A stretch of DNA of 64,000 bases from Trichobilharzia szidati (GCA_944472155.2 OX235271.1:87309256-87373255); one strand, 5' to 3'. Positions 33,815 to 45,010 are shown, counted from the first letter of the stretch. The notes: generated by a model from the letters alone, not told the origin. Made by a program: numbers and translations.

Positions 33815-34275
33815 TTATCAAGTGTTGGTTTCCAGGGATTTAATTGGTTACAGGATTGATTTCGAGATGACATCAATTAGAGAACCATTTGAAAACTAGG
33901 GAGCACTGAACAGTTGTTTCGTCCAAATGTGGGACTCTTCATCAGCACGAACTCACCGGGGTTCGAACTCAGAGCCTTCCAGTTACAAGGCTAGCTTGTA
34001 GACCATTCAGTCACTGGGACCCGACTCAATGGTAGATGAATTCCAACTTCTGCCAATTCACGATATTTAGTGCCAGTGGGGTCTACAAAGTCAGTCAATA
34101 AGACAGTTATTCTCTCGTGATATTGGCTGGCATCGCGCTATACATATATATGTATATATATTTCGCAAATTATGATAAGCTCGAATTCATAGACTACTGG
34201 ATCAGCTTCCAGTGGCTGAATGGCCTAAAAGCCTACCTTGTAATCGGAAGATCCTGGATCCCAAACCCATGATAT
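33815..34275. mobile_element. SINE-B, minus copy plus inverted tRNA-like fragment
   Basis: 33815-34085 is a minus copy (hammerhead C3 to A, otherwise good helix II and GAAA). 34165-34275 is a plus-strand tRNA-like fragment. A TATATA-rich stretch separates them. Confidence 0.7.
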
Positions 34276-34439
34276 TTCTTCCTAATTTCTCTATTTTACT
34301 CAGTCAGAAGTCTTGAATCATACAAATCGAATATGGAGGATACAGAAAACTTTGGTAACATTTATTCAAAAGTATAGTGTAATATGATATTAGTTTGTTT
34401 ATTAGATGTATCACACAGTGAAACAGTATTATTTACTGG

Positions 34440-35075
34440 ATGACGTTTCGAACAAAATTTATTGTTCATAATCATATCAATTATAATCACACGACTTCGA
34501 AACTTGAGTTTTATAGTTTTCTTTGTCCTCTCCTATTTGTCGTCGTTGGGGTAGTAGAATTTTCCAGATATCTGGGACAGGTGTTGAATCATTCCTATTA
34601 CACGTATTCTAGTTGATTCGATAAACAATGCTCGGCTAGTCTGACTGCCCCTGTTCTACTGGTTTGACCTATGTATTTGACCTGACAATCATTCCAGCAG
34701 GATATTAGATAAACTAAATTGTTTTGTTTTAAAGGCTCCACAGGACTGATCCTTTAACCGACAAAGCTTGTTTCTAATTGAGTTTGTGGGTGGTTTGAAT
34801 GCCAGACACTTTTATTCCTGCCTTGTTAAGAATTCTGCGTAAGTTTTCCGAGGTTCCTTCCTTGTATGGAATTTCCGCTGATGATTTAGATTCCTTATTG
34901 TTGGTGTTGTGTTGCGCATGTTTGACATGCATGTCATCATTATATCATCATTATTATCACTATCACTACTATCATTATTTATTTTATTTTTACATTTCCC
35001 TACATACTTTCTGACTAATTTATCAGGGTAATTATTAAGTTTCAAGGTGATACATCTAATAAACAAACTAATATG
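34440..35075 (-). mobile_element. Penelope-like element fragment
   Basis: Minus strand shows NNYPDKLVRKYV, a linker, and a decayed GIY-YIG segment resembling CQVKYIGQTSR near 34665-34700, followed by a 3' region. Related to 62890-63170. Confidence 0.72.
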
Positions 35076-35084
35076 GAATCAGAC

Positions 35085-35390
35085 ATTTGTAAAAAATTAT
35101 ATTTGTAAAGTCTCAGCGAGATTGAAATGAGTAATTCCAACGTCTCGTTCGGCAATCTGGTCCGAACTTCTTCAGGGAAATTAATCGAAATTAACATAAC
35201 ATAGGTTTATATATAAAAAGGAACATCACTTGTTTTTGAAAATTTGTCCAATCATGAGTCATTCAAAAAGTATCAACAAGTATAATAAACAAAATTTTAT
35301 GAACTGTGATCAAAATTTGACCTCGGACTTACAAATATTGGTCTACCTTTGTTAAACACTTTAAACAGAGTGTGTATGTGTGTGTGGGTA
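35085..35390 (-). repeat. PLE-terminal-repeat-like, copy 1
   Basis: About 300 bp, close to 90 % identical by eye to 39670-39965. Contains a hammerhead-like motif (complement of CTGAAGAAGTTCGG ... CCGAACGAGACG) in which A14 is G. It directly follows a PLE fragment. Strand follows the ribozyme. Confidence 0.65.
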
Positions 35391-35811
35391 AACAGTTGTA
35401 AAACATTTCTTAACGTTTCCATAAGAAGATATGGACAGTCGAGAGTTCTGACCAAGTATTAATAATTAGTGATACGTATCCATTTTTATTTATTAATCAG
35501 GATTTCCTATGCATCAGCTAACACCAAACCTTCATGTCCGTTCAAACTGTTAGTATCTAGAATTTTATGATTAGACGTATTTTCAAAATTATGGTGTTTA
35601 GGATTGGAGTGTATTAGAAGCACCCTGTCGGACTTATTACTTTACCTTCTTTCTGAAGATTGAGCCGCTTTATTCGACCTACTGGAGTTGTCAGGTGACT
35701 CGACAGCTACGGATTTAGGATATACATTCTGTTACAGACAACGGAGAGTGAAAACACGATGATTGTGCCAGTTACACAGTTTCTTTGTTAATTTAATTCG
35801 ATTGCAAAATA

Positions 35812-35917
35812 ATTCAAATGAACTGTCGTCAAGATTTGACAGAATAGTTCTAAAATATTTCGGCGTCCAAATATTTTAGAACTATTCTGTCAAATCTTGA
35901 CGACAGTTCATTTGAAT
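35812..35917. repeat. Perfect 49-bp inverted repeat, 8-base loop
   Basis: Arms 35812-35860 and 35869-35917 are exact reverse complements (49 of 49 by eye); loop CGGCGTCC. The arm begins ATTCAAATGAACTGTCGTCA. No similar arm was seen elsewhere in the window. Confidence 0.9.
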
Positions 35918-35919
35918 AA

Positions 35920-36500
35920 TATGGAATTACTTACTACCACAGTGCCCAAGTTTTACACATATATTTAAATATAGTGTAATAGTTAATCATTTTGTGGCCC
36001 CTTGGGTAAAGTTATTGAAATGACCATCAAAAGAGTAGTCCAAGTGAAAATATTAAGCAGTATAACTAAACATTTTATTCACATAAACCATGAATACTTC
36101 TTTAACACATTTATAAATAAAACTATTCAACTATTCATTTGAATCCTTGTTACATAACAGTTGTTTTAAATACATAATTTCGTAATGAAAAGAAAAGAAC
36201 AATAATCTTGAATAACAAACAGTATATGAAATACCTATTAACGTAACACTGAAATAAGACAGTAAGAAAGATTGACATATTTATTATGTATGTTAGACGA
36301 AATGAAAGAGTTTTAAGTTCATTAGCTGGACTTTTTTTCTCTTTCTAAACTTAACTGCGTTTGACTGTGTATGTGTCTGACTCATTTAATTTTGCATAAA
36401 AATTAAACAGTCCTACTGAAAATCAAAACAAGACAAATTAAAATTCAATAATTTCATACAATGATTCCCTTTTATAAATTTGAACAAAGAAAGAAGAAAC
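35920..36500. other. Intronic sequence without recognised content
   Basis: AT-rich; no recognised feature. Confidence 0.4.
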
Positions 36501-36505
36501 ATTGG

Positions 36506-36554
36506 CGCAGAATAATCTGGATCCATTTTATTTCGTCGGTTCTCATCAGCTGCG
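36506..36554 (-). ncRNA. Hammerhead-like motif downstream of the PLE
   Basis: Minus strand: helix I CGCAG (36554-36550), CTGATGA (36549-36543), GAACCGAC in place of helix II, GAA (36534-36532), helix III ATAA/TTAT (36531-36528 with 36515-36512, loop of 12), U17 at 36511, helix I CTGCG (36510-36506). All invariant bases are present; helix II has only its closing G-C pair. Confidence 0.45.
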
Positions 36555-36977
36555 TACAACCTGAATTCTTTAATAAAATAAAAATAGTGTACAATTTTAA
36601 CAAACTTTTGTCCATTAGCAAGCATATTGTCAGAGCGTCATAGTGAAATAAGGCATTGCGATTTACAAGGTGTCTAAAGTGTTACGACATATATATATCT
36701 TGTTAGAGAGAAGTTTCCTGAAAAAAAATTGATTAACAGTTGTGTTGTTGGGGTGGTAACAAAAGAAAATTAGTAATAGTTACGTAATTAGATAAGAGAA
36801 GATCAAAATTTCGGTGCACTTGAGGTCAGATGAGAAGTTGATGATATAATACAGTGAGCAGAACTCAGAAGATCAAGAAAAATTATCTCTTAAGAGAGTC
36901 AAGCGAAAAATAAAAGGGGGGAGGAGTGAAAAGATAAGTTAACAAAATTAGAAAACAAAGAGTTACTAAGAAGTGAG

Positions 36978-38040
36978 TCACCAGGGTAATTGAAGTCCAA
37001 CAACGGATTCTTTTTGGACACATAAGTCAGGCTTCAATCGTTTTATTGCTATAGCTTCAGCAAATCTGAGAAGACTTGAGGTACTTTGTCTGTTAATTAT
37101 TTTGAATGATTCCAGCACATCTACTCGGTGTCCTGTGTCAATCAGGTGTTTGGCGATTGAAGAGCTTAAACAATTCGGTCCCTTTAACCGGAGGCTCCTT
37201 GGTACATGTTCGCAGAATCTGACGTAGGCCCTCCTCTCTGTTCTTCCAATGTAACTGCTCCCGCAGATACATGTGAATTGGTATACACAGTTGGAGGTAA
37301 CATGTGAGGGGTACTTGTCAATCTTTGACTGCACCAGTGAGGAGGTTGTTCGGGGTAGAGAGACTAATAATGCTGCAGGATACGTCCTAGACAGGGCTGC
37401 GCTTAATCTTTTATTTACCATTCTCATAATGTCGTCGCCCTTGTAGTCGAGTTTGATGAAAATAGGCTTCTTACTGACTGTAGCTGTATCAAGCTTCTTG
37501 AGTTCATTCTTGCCATATTTGTTAATGAAACTTTGTGGGTAACCATTTTCTTTCAAGAATTTTTCAAGAAGCATTAGTTCACTGTCTAGTTTGTTTGGTG
37601 AACATATTCTCTTCGCTCTAGAGAAAAGCGTTTTCACCAGCGTTCGTTTGTATCTCACTGGGCAGAAGCTGTTGAAATTCAAGTAAAGACCACTCCATGT
37701 GTCTTTACGATATACAGATCTTTCGAGTGTCCCGTCGTATTTTTTCTCCAGCTTTACGTCCAAAAAATGGAATTTTTCATCATCTTCATGCTCCATCGTG
37801 AAAGTGATGCTTTTGTGTACATTGTTGAAAAAGTCTAATAGAGACGAAGCGTGACTCAAATCATTGCATACAATGAATGTGTCATCAACGTATCTATAGT
37901 AGGCTGTTGTTTCGTCAATTGCACACTTGAGCTTTGTCTGTTCCAGACTGGCCATAAAAATATCAGCTAATATCGGACCCAGTGGACTCCCCATTGCCAC
38001 ACCATCAACCTGGCGATACATTTTAAAATCACTCTTACTT
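36978..38040 (-). mobile_element. Penelope-like element, 5'-truncated, open frame intact
   Basis: An uninterrupted 347-codon minus-strand frame (38021-36978) encodes the C-terminal half of a PLE polyprotein. In order: YRQVDGVAMGSPLGPILAD and YYRYVDDTFIVCND (reverse transcriptase, catalytic YVDD), DVKLEKKYDGTLERSVYRKD, YPQSFINKYGKNELK, and a GIY-YIG nuclease with CVYQFTCICGSSYIGRTERR plus a downstream CEH. PLEs copy RNA at nicked DNA using these two enzymes. The N-terminal RT fingers are lost, so it cannot transpose itself. The truncation point lies about 100 bp from exon 8, on the opposite strand. The absence of stops suggests a young insertion. Confidence 0.93.
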
Positions 38041-38138
38041 CTCCTTGTTCTTCTTCTTCTTTATTCTCTAATTCTATGCAATTATCTTTCTTGTGTTTTT
38101 AATCTTTTGTTTTCTAAAACACAATTATCCTCTCCTAG

Positions 38139-38500
38139 TGCACTTCATGAACAAACACTAAAAAATGTTCAAGTCAAATCAGCACAGTTAACTGCAGAAA
38201 GAGATGTGGCAAGAAATGAAGTCAATGAATTAAAAATGCAAATCAATCTCCTTGAAGAAGTACGAGATGGTTTACAGAAAAATATTAGTGAAGTATCACG
38301 TCGATTAAAAGAAACTGATGAAGCTAGAGAAACCTTACGTAAAGAAATAATTGATTTACGTAGAACACTAGCTGAAACACAACGTGATCGAGATAATAAA
38401 GAAGAAGCTAAAGAAAATCTACTCAAAAGAGTTCAGTCACTTGAAAGTGAACGTGTTGAACAGAATAGAATACTTAGTGATCAACAACAACAAATCTCTG
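38139..38500 (+). CDS. CROCC: Rootletin exon 8 of window
   Basis: Acceptor CTCTCCTAG ending 38138, donor TCTG|GTAGGT at 38500/38501. Phase 2 to 1; the first base completes Cys (TG|T). 120 codons follow: ALHEQTLKNVQVKSAQL, INLLEEVRDGLQKNISEVSR and DEARETLRKEIIDLRRTLAE. The LLEEVRDGL block matches vertebrate LLEDARDGLRRELLEAQ. The open frame upstream of the acceptor is intron and PLE, not coding. Confidence 0.94.
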
Positions 38501-38534
38501 GTAGGTTTTTATATGATATCAAGAGGTTTAGTAT

Positions 38535-38722
38535 ATATGTAGCTGTAAAACTTTGGTAGCAGGGGGTTTTTTACGGGGTGGGGTTACTAACTGCACGCCC
38601 AACCTTCCCTCTTTACTGACCTTAACACCGGCTAATTGAAGCTTAGGAGTCCGTTGGTCGGGGACCAAACCCAGAACCACGGGCGTGGTTGCGAGCATTC
38701 TACCACTGAACCTCCGATATAT
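38535..38722 (-). mobile_element. SINE-C
   Basis: Body, box B complement and head complement; begins within 40 bp of the exon 8 donor. Tail missing. Confidence 0.72.
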
Positions 38723-39119
38723 ACATTTTTGTATAGTTATGTACAAATAGAGAATAGCTTGATTGTTCATCAATCAAATTTCCAACATTTATAAATATTG
38801 ATTATCTATCTATTGATTAAAGAAACAAACTGTCAAATCCCACCACGTCAATTGGTTCAAACTACTAGGCTCATGCTGCTAAACGATTAGTTTCCAAGGT
38901 AATATTTGAACTACTATCATAAGAGTATCTATCTCTCGCTTATTCAACTAAAAATTCACACCCTAGTACTACTGGGTGAGTCTTCTGCACTATTCGTGTG
39001 GATCCAGGGGAATCACCTAAGAAACTGTCAATCTTTCATTGTTGTTAACTGGTATCGTGAAGGCATTCAGCTATCTTAAATGTGTATGTATATGTATCTA
39101 TCATATTTTAACTTGATAT

Positions 39120-39325
39120 CTTAAAATGGCAGAAGTTAGGACTAATGGGACACTGGATTCCATCTCATTGTCTGAACAGTCAACGAGCTCGCCTAGTAAC
39201 CTGAAGATCCCGGGTTCAATCCCTCGTGGTGGAGCCATGGATGTGACCTGATGAAGAATCTCAAAGTGGGACGAAACAGATATCTAGTAGTTCCTAATTT
39301 CTAACATTTTGCTAACTGAAGTCAA
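39120..39325 (+). mobile_element. SINE-B, partial
   Basis: tRNA-like part (GAGCTCGCCTAGTAACC, box B GGGTTCAATCCC), hammerhead (C3 to A; GAAAC kept) and short tail. Confidence 0.7.
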
Positions 39326-39339
39326 TTCCTTGCTCTGGC

Positions 39340-39480
39340 AGTAGAATATAGGGCTTCAGGTTTTAAGATTTTAGTAATAGTGTTGTTCTTACAGGGCAGG
39401 GTTGCTAGCCTGACTCTCGAACTTCCCTCCTTTCTGGGATTACTGTCGGCTATGAAACTAGGCAGTGTTTGGCAGGGCCT
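39340..39480 (-). mobile_element. SINE-C, degenerate
   Basis: TATAGGGCTTCAGG tail complement and GGGTTGCTAGCCTGACTCTC body; head lost. Confidence 0.6.
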
Positions 39481-39669
39481 AAAATATTATGTAATCTGGT
39501 CTAATCCATAATTTATACCATAGTTTGTAAGCATTTTTCACTTCAATGAAGGCTATCAGCTTCAGAAATAATTAATTACATTGCATACAGTTTTATATAA
39601 CAGTAGAAATTCCACGGGAATGATACATTTCACACTTATTTTACATATTTTCAAAGTCTGCTTTAACCT

Positions 39670-39965
39670 TTGTAAAAAATTATATTTGTAATATCTCAGC
39701 GATATTGAAATGAGTAATTCCAACGTTTCGTTCGGCAATCTGGTCCGAACTTCTTCAGGGAAATTAATCAAAATTAACATAACGGAGGTTTTATATATGA
39801 AAGGCACATCTTTTTGTTTTTAAAAACTTTGTCCAATCATGATTCATAAAACAAGTATTAACAAGTATAATAAACAAAATTGTATGAGCTGTGATCAAAA
39901 TTTGACCTCGGACTTACAAATATTGGTCTACCTTTGTTAAACACTTTAAACAGAGTGTGCATGCG
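39670..39965 (-). repeat. PLE-terminal-repeat-like, copy 2
   Basis: Direct-repeat partner of 35085-35390, with the shared block GACCTCGGACTTACAAATAT near 39901. The hammerhead-like motif is better preserved here. Confidence 0.65.
39718..39762 (-). ncRNA. Hammerhead-like motif with an extra A
   Basis: Minus strand: helix I TTCC/GGAA, CTGAAGA, one extra A, helix II GTTCGG/CCGAAC (six perfect pairs), GAA, palindromic helix III ACGT, U17. Invariant bases are all present; the inserted base between A9 and helix II is unusual. Confidence 0.55.
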
Positions 39966-40293
39966 TGTTTCACAAAACTACACTTTTCTCATATATTTTG
40001 AATGAACTGGAAATCAAGATGATTACTTTAACATTAATGCAATCTTAGATGATCTTTTCTCACACTACTGACGGTTATATACTGAAGGTGTACAGCGTCA
40101 TAAGTTATTATAACTATAAGGTACAATTTGTTGGTATGAGAAAAATTAAAGACAAAGTGAAAAAAGTATTCCATAAAGCGAAAGGAAATGAAGAATTATT
40201 TCACAATATCCATTTCCGAGTAAAATACACAGTTACTCTACATTTCCCGCCTGTAAGAAAAACAAAAAAATAACCATACCATTTCTCTTTTAG

Positions 40294-40561
40294 ATTTTGA
40301 AGAACAAAAATGTTCAGATAGTAAAGAAATTGGTGAATTGCGAGCAAGTGTTCGTGAAAGTGAAAAAGCCCGTCTTGACGTTCGCCGTGATCTTCAAGAG
40401 GTTAGACGTCAGCTTAAAGATGTTCAGTCAGATCGTGAAAGACAAGCTAAAGAACTTTTAGAAATGCAATCACGAATAACACGTGAAGAAGAAAAGAATG
40501 AAGAGTTGAGGCAAGAGAATTCCATTTTAAAACAACGCAATGGTGAAATCGATGCCTGTCG
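40294..40561 (+). CDS. CROCC: Rootletin exon 9 of window
   Basis: Acceptor CTCTTTTAG ending 40293, donor TGTCG|GTAAGA at 40561/40562. Phase 1 to 2, 89 codons plus two bases. SEKARLDVRRDLQEVRRQLK matches vertebrate SRLEARRELQELRRQMK. All coiled coil. Confidence 0.94.
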
Positions 40562-40709
40562 GTAAGAATTAATAATTAAAACTTTTCAACCACTCTTTTT
40601 GTTGGTAAATTCAATGACCCTAAATCCGAAATTTAAGCTAATATCAAAGTTTACTTAGCTACTATTTCTTAACAAACGACGACGAACGTCACTAGAGACT
40701 ACCGATTAT

Positions 40710-41130
40710 ATATATTTGTCTCTGCCTGGATTCAACGTAGAACTTGGCACCGAAGTGCAGCAGTTCCAGTTGCCACGTTCCAAATAGCACACAAAGGTAG
40801 ACAAAAAAATGAGTGAAGAGAATCAATAGAGTTTTGACAGGTATAAGAGTGAAACAGGAAGAGTAATGGTAGAAAGGAATATGAAAGATTACAGAGACTG
40901 AATTCATCTGCGTAAGCCATTGACAACGATTTTGAGCCATTTCACCTATTGTCTCCAGCCATTGATTCTTAGAGTCCCGAGGGCCCCAACCCGGAAGTCT
41001 GCATCTCCCTACCTGACTCAGTTTAACTGTTAAGGATTTCATGGATTGATGCCATGTTTTTGTTTGGCCACCACTTACTCTTTTCCAACCTACACCTATA
41101 TCAGCTAGTAATGCCCGTCGGGGGAGGCGA
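40710..41130 (-). mobile_element. RTE-2, 3' UTR fragment
   Basis: The complement contains CGGGTTGGGGCCCTCGGGAC and the AAAATCGTTGTCAATGG segment of the RTE-2 3' end, like 12385-12700 and 21250-21600. Confidence 0.75.
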
Positions 41131-41153
41131 TTATATATATATATATATATATA
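41130..41153. repeat. (AT)n microsatellite
   Basis: About 12 AT units next to the RTE-2 fragment. Confidence 0.85.
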
Positions 41154-41284
41154 ACCACTAAAAATATACTCAGAGAATCAACTGCATGCACCAATAAATA
41201 GGAATGACAGATTACGTTAAGGGCCAGAGAAAAGTAGTATACCTATCAACCGTCGTTATGTACTTTCCGCTGGAAAATTATCAA

Positions 41285-44200
41285 TAAACTATGAGTTAAT
41301 AAGAACCTCGCCTAGATTACTAGGTCACTAGTATTCTAGCCGGTCCCAAGCCTGGATAAAGAGGGAGGGTTGGGGTGTGGTGCTCGCAACTCCACCCCCA
41401 AAACTTAACCAAATTGCTACTAAAACTTCAACGCACAAATATATTCAAAATTCTAAAATTACAAACAATAACCTTATTTTTCGCTGGAATCGGGGAAGTG
41501 AAATGACGCGGGCTGGTGAAAGCCTTCGGGAAGCCAGTCAGCCGATGCGCCTTCTTTCGATGAGAGCAAAAATAAGGATGGGGACGTGGAATGTTCGTAC
41601 AATGTACGAAGCTGGGAAGGCTGCTCAGGTAGCCGCAGAAATGAAGAGATATAAAACAGAAGTGTTGGGAATCTGCGAGAGCAGATGGAACGGATGTGGA
41701 AGGAGCCAACTATCAACTGGAGAGACAATAATCTACTCCGGTCACCCAGAGGACGATCACGAGCACACCGAGGGAGTAGCCATCATGATGTCACCAACAG
41801 CGGCTAAAGCTCTCATGCAGTGGGAACCAATCTCCTTCAGGATAATGACAGCCAGGTTCAACTCAAAAGGAAAGAAGGTTACAATCATTCAATGCTACGC
41901 GCCTACAAACGTCTCAGAACAAGAGAAGGAGGATTTCTACAGTCAACTACAAACAGTAATGGACAACGTCCCAAAGAGCGATATCAAAATCCTGTTGGGC
42001 GACATGAATGCGAAACTGGGAGGAGACAATACAGGAAGAGAACTCACCATGGGTCGTGAGGCCCTCTGTGAAATGAACGAAAATGGTGAACTCTTCTCAG
42101 ACTTCTGCGCCTTCAATGATTTGGTGATTGGTGGCAGTGTGTTCAAACACAGAGATATACACAAGGCAACATGGATTTCACCAGATGGACACACCAAAAA
42201 CCAGATAGACTTCATTTCAATCTCAAGGAAGTGGAGACGGAGCCTACTGGACACAAGATCGAGGAGAGGAGCAGATGTGGTTTCAGACCACTATCTAGTA
42301 CAAGGGACTTTCAAGGTGAAGCTGAAAGCCTCGAGGATACCTGGGGATAGGCCACAATGCAAGTTCAACACGCAAAAACTGAAAGACACAACCACAAAGG
42401 ACACTTTCACTGCAACTGTCAGAGCAAAGCAGGAGAAACTACGTGGCACCACTGAGGAATCATCTGTGGAAGACCATTGGAACTCTCTGAAGGTAATTTT
42501 CAACGAAACGTGTTCAACGGTTTTAGGAAGAAAGAAGAGACAAGACAAGGAATGGCTCTCAACAGACACTTGGAAACTAATAGAGGAGAGGAGAAAGGTG
42601 AAAGAAAAAATGATTCAATGCAAAGATGGACAAGAGAAAGAGACGCTGAACTCAACTTACACAGCACTGGACAAAGAAGTGAAGAAGAGTGCCAGGAAGG
42701 ACAAAAGACAATTCTACGACAACCTGGCTACTGAAGCTGAGAAGGCAGCAGGCAAAGGGGACCTGAGGACACTATATCAGATAACCAAGTCTCTATCCGG
42801 GAAGAGATCAACACAAGTGAAACCTATAAAAGACAGCCAAGGGAACCCAATTACCAAAGAAGAAAGACAGATTAAACAATGGGTGGACCACTTCAAAGGA
42901 CTCTTGAACCGACCACCACCTACAACCTGTCAAGAAATACCAACAGCAGCACGTACACAACTGCAAGTTAACACCAATCCACCGACGAAAACTGAAGTCT
43001 TGAATGCAATCAAGCTTCTGAAAGCTGGAAAAGCAGCTGGACCAGATGGAATACCCCCTGAAGCACTGAAAGCGGACCCGAAGACGACAGCAGATATGCT
43101 GACTCCATTATTGCAAAAGGTCTGGAAGTAGAGAAAGGTGCCTACTGACTGGAGGAAAGGTTACCTCATGAAACTACCAAAGAAGGGCGACCTAGGACTC
43201 TGCAAGAACTGGCGAGGAATCATGCTCCTGTCGACGCCAAGTAAAATTCTGAGTCGCATCATCCTGGAGAGAATCAAGGACGCACTGGATACAGAACTCT
43301 GACCAGAACAAGCTGGATTCAGGAAAGGCAAATCATGTTCTGACCAAATTGCAACTCTACGCATTATCATCGAACAAAGCATGGAATGGCAATCTAACCT
43401 CTACCTCAACTTTACAGATTTTGAGAAGGCCTTCGACAGCGTTGACCGCGAAGTAATTTGGAAACTACTCGAGTACTACGGCTTACCCCAAATATTCATC
43501 AACCTTATTCAACAGCTGTACGACAACGGCACATGTCAAGTGATCCACAACGGAAAACTCAGCGAAGCGTTAGGAGTAAACACAGGAGTGAGACAAGGAT
43601 GCTTATTATCACCAATGATATTCCTAATTGTGGTGGACTGGATTATGCGTCAGACAGTGGGAAACGAGAAGACAGCGATATCCTGGACCGACGTGAAGAA
43701 TCTAGAAGACCTGGATTTCGCGCGTGAATGATTTATGTTTGATGTCACACAAAATCGAAGACTTACAAGCGAAAACCGACAAACTGGTCGAAGAAGCAGC
43801 CGGAGAAGACAGGACTCCAGGTGAACATAGACAAGACGGAGGTCATGAAAATAACCAACCAACAACAGCAGCAACATCCAGTGCCAATCACCATCAACGG
43901 GAGGGATTTGAAAGAGGTTACTTCTTTCACTTATCTAGGGAGCATTGTCTCAACCACAGGAGGAACGGACGAGGATGTCAAATTGAGAATCGGGAAGGTG
44001 AGAAACACATTCATCAACCTGAAACCAATCTGGAAATCTTCGTCACTCACCATCAACAACAAAATTCGGATTTTCAATACAAACGTGAAGTCAATTTTGC
44101 TTTACGGATCAGAAACTTGGCGGCGGGTCACCAAGAATATTCTCAAAAGGTTGCAAACCTTTATCAACAACTGTCTTCGTTCTATACTGAAGATTAGATG

Positions 44201-44545
44201 GCCAGAAAGAATCACCAACAAGAAGCTATGGGAACAAACGAAACAGGAACCAATCGCCCAACAAATATGCAGGAGGAAGTGGAGATGGATTGGACACTCG
44301 CTGAGGAGGCCGTTGAGTGACATCGCGCGTCAGGCCATAGCTCGAGTGGAACCCGAAAGGGAAGCGGCGAGTGGGACGTCCAAGGGTGACATGGAGGAGA
44401 TCGTGTGAGGAGGAGCTAAAACAGTATGGAATAACATGGACGCAAGTGAAAAGTACAGCAGAAGACAGAAGCAAGTGGAGACGTGCAGTTGAAGCCCTAT
44501 GTTCCACTAGGAACCCAAGGGAACAATAATAATAACAATATGAGT
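41285..44545 (+). mobile_element. RTE-1 non-LTR retrotransposon, nearly full length, inactive
   Basis: A 5' UTR (about 41285-41500) precedes an ORF from ATG 41503. An exonuclease/endonuclease/phosphatase-type domain begins MGTWNVRTMYEAGK, with LLGDMNAKLG, and SDHYLVQGTF at its end. RT follows: GKAAGPDGIPPEALK, PKKGDLGLCKNWRGI, PEQAGFRKGKSCSDQ, FTDFEKAFDSVDREV, NTGVRQGCLLSPMIF. The C-terminus has CRRKWRWIGHSLRRP. Layout and tail fit the RTE clade (schistosome SR2/SR3 or Perere-3 relatives; exact family not verified). Lesions: TAG at 43129-43131, TGA at 43300-43302, a frameshift through the FADD box near 43723-43729 (catalytic DD destroyed), and another frameshift near 43800. The 3' end is GTTCCACTAGGAACCCAAGG plus AATAATAATAA. 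Confidence 0.93.
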
Positions 44546-44594
44546 TAATAAGGTTTTTTTTAAATTCAAAAAGCACGAAATTAACTTCCAGAGC

Positions 44595-45010
44595 TTTTAC
44601 AGAGGAGCACGACTAGTTATTGACGGTAACTAGTAGTGGAATTCACAATACGCATTTTTTCCTATTTGGTACTCATTAGCTAGGTGTGCCTGCACCCCTA
44701 GTGAATGATTATGTTCCCGCTGAAACTCGAACCCTTTACCTATAGTTTCATACCCCAGTCCATTATCTGTTAAGCCACTTGGAGTTTTAAACGATGGGTG
44801 CTGCGTTCGAGTCTCAGTAAGAACATTATTACTCACTGAAGATGCAGGTACATTCAGCCGACGAGTGTCTAATAGGACGAAATGCGCATTCTGGATTCCG
44901 CTGACAGTTACGACCAACTAAAACAACATCACGTTAAACATCAGACATCATTGAGGTGTCCGTATCAGGAGCCAACTCGTCAGCAGATACGTAGCATTTA
45001 GGTCCAACAT
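44595..45010. mobile_element. SINE-A, two copies head to head
   Basis: 44610-44790 is a minus copy (hammerhead with G5 to A near 44640-44690, tRNA-like part after it). 44795-45010 is a plus copy (box B GTTCGAGTCTC, hammerhead near 44846-44900 with U4 to C, palindromic ATGCGCAT helix III, tail). Confidence 0.75.

Noticed and set aside
37927..38138. Plus-strand reading frame extending exon 8 upstream
   Set aside because: It runs through the antisense PLE and past a good acceptor (CTCTCCTAG); phase from exon 7 requires starting at 38139.
38169..38426. Minus-strand 85-codon open frame across exon 8
   Set aside because: A shadow of the rootletin coiled-coil codons; the plus-strand exon is supported by splice sites and homology.
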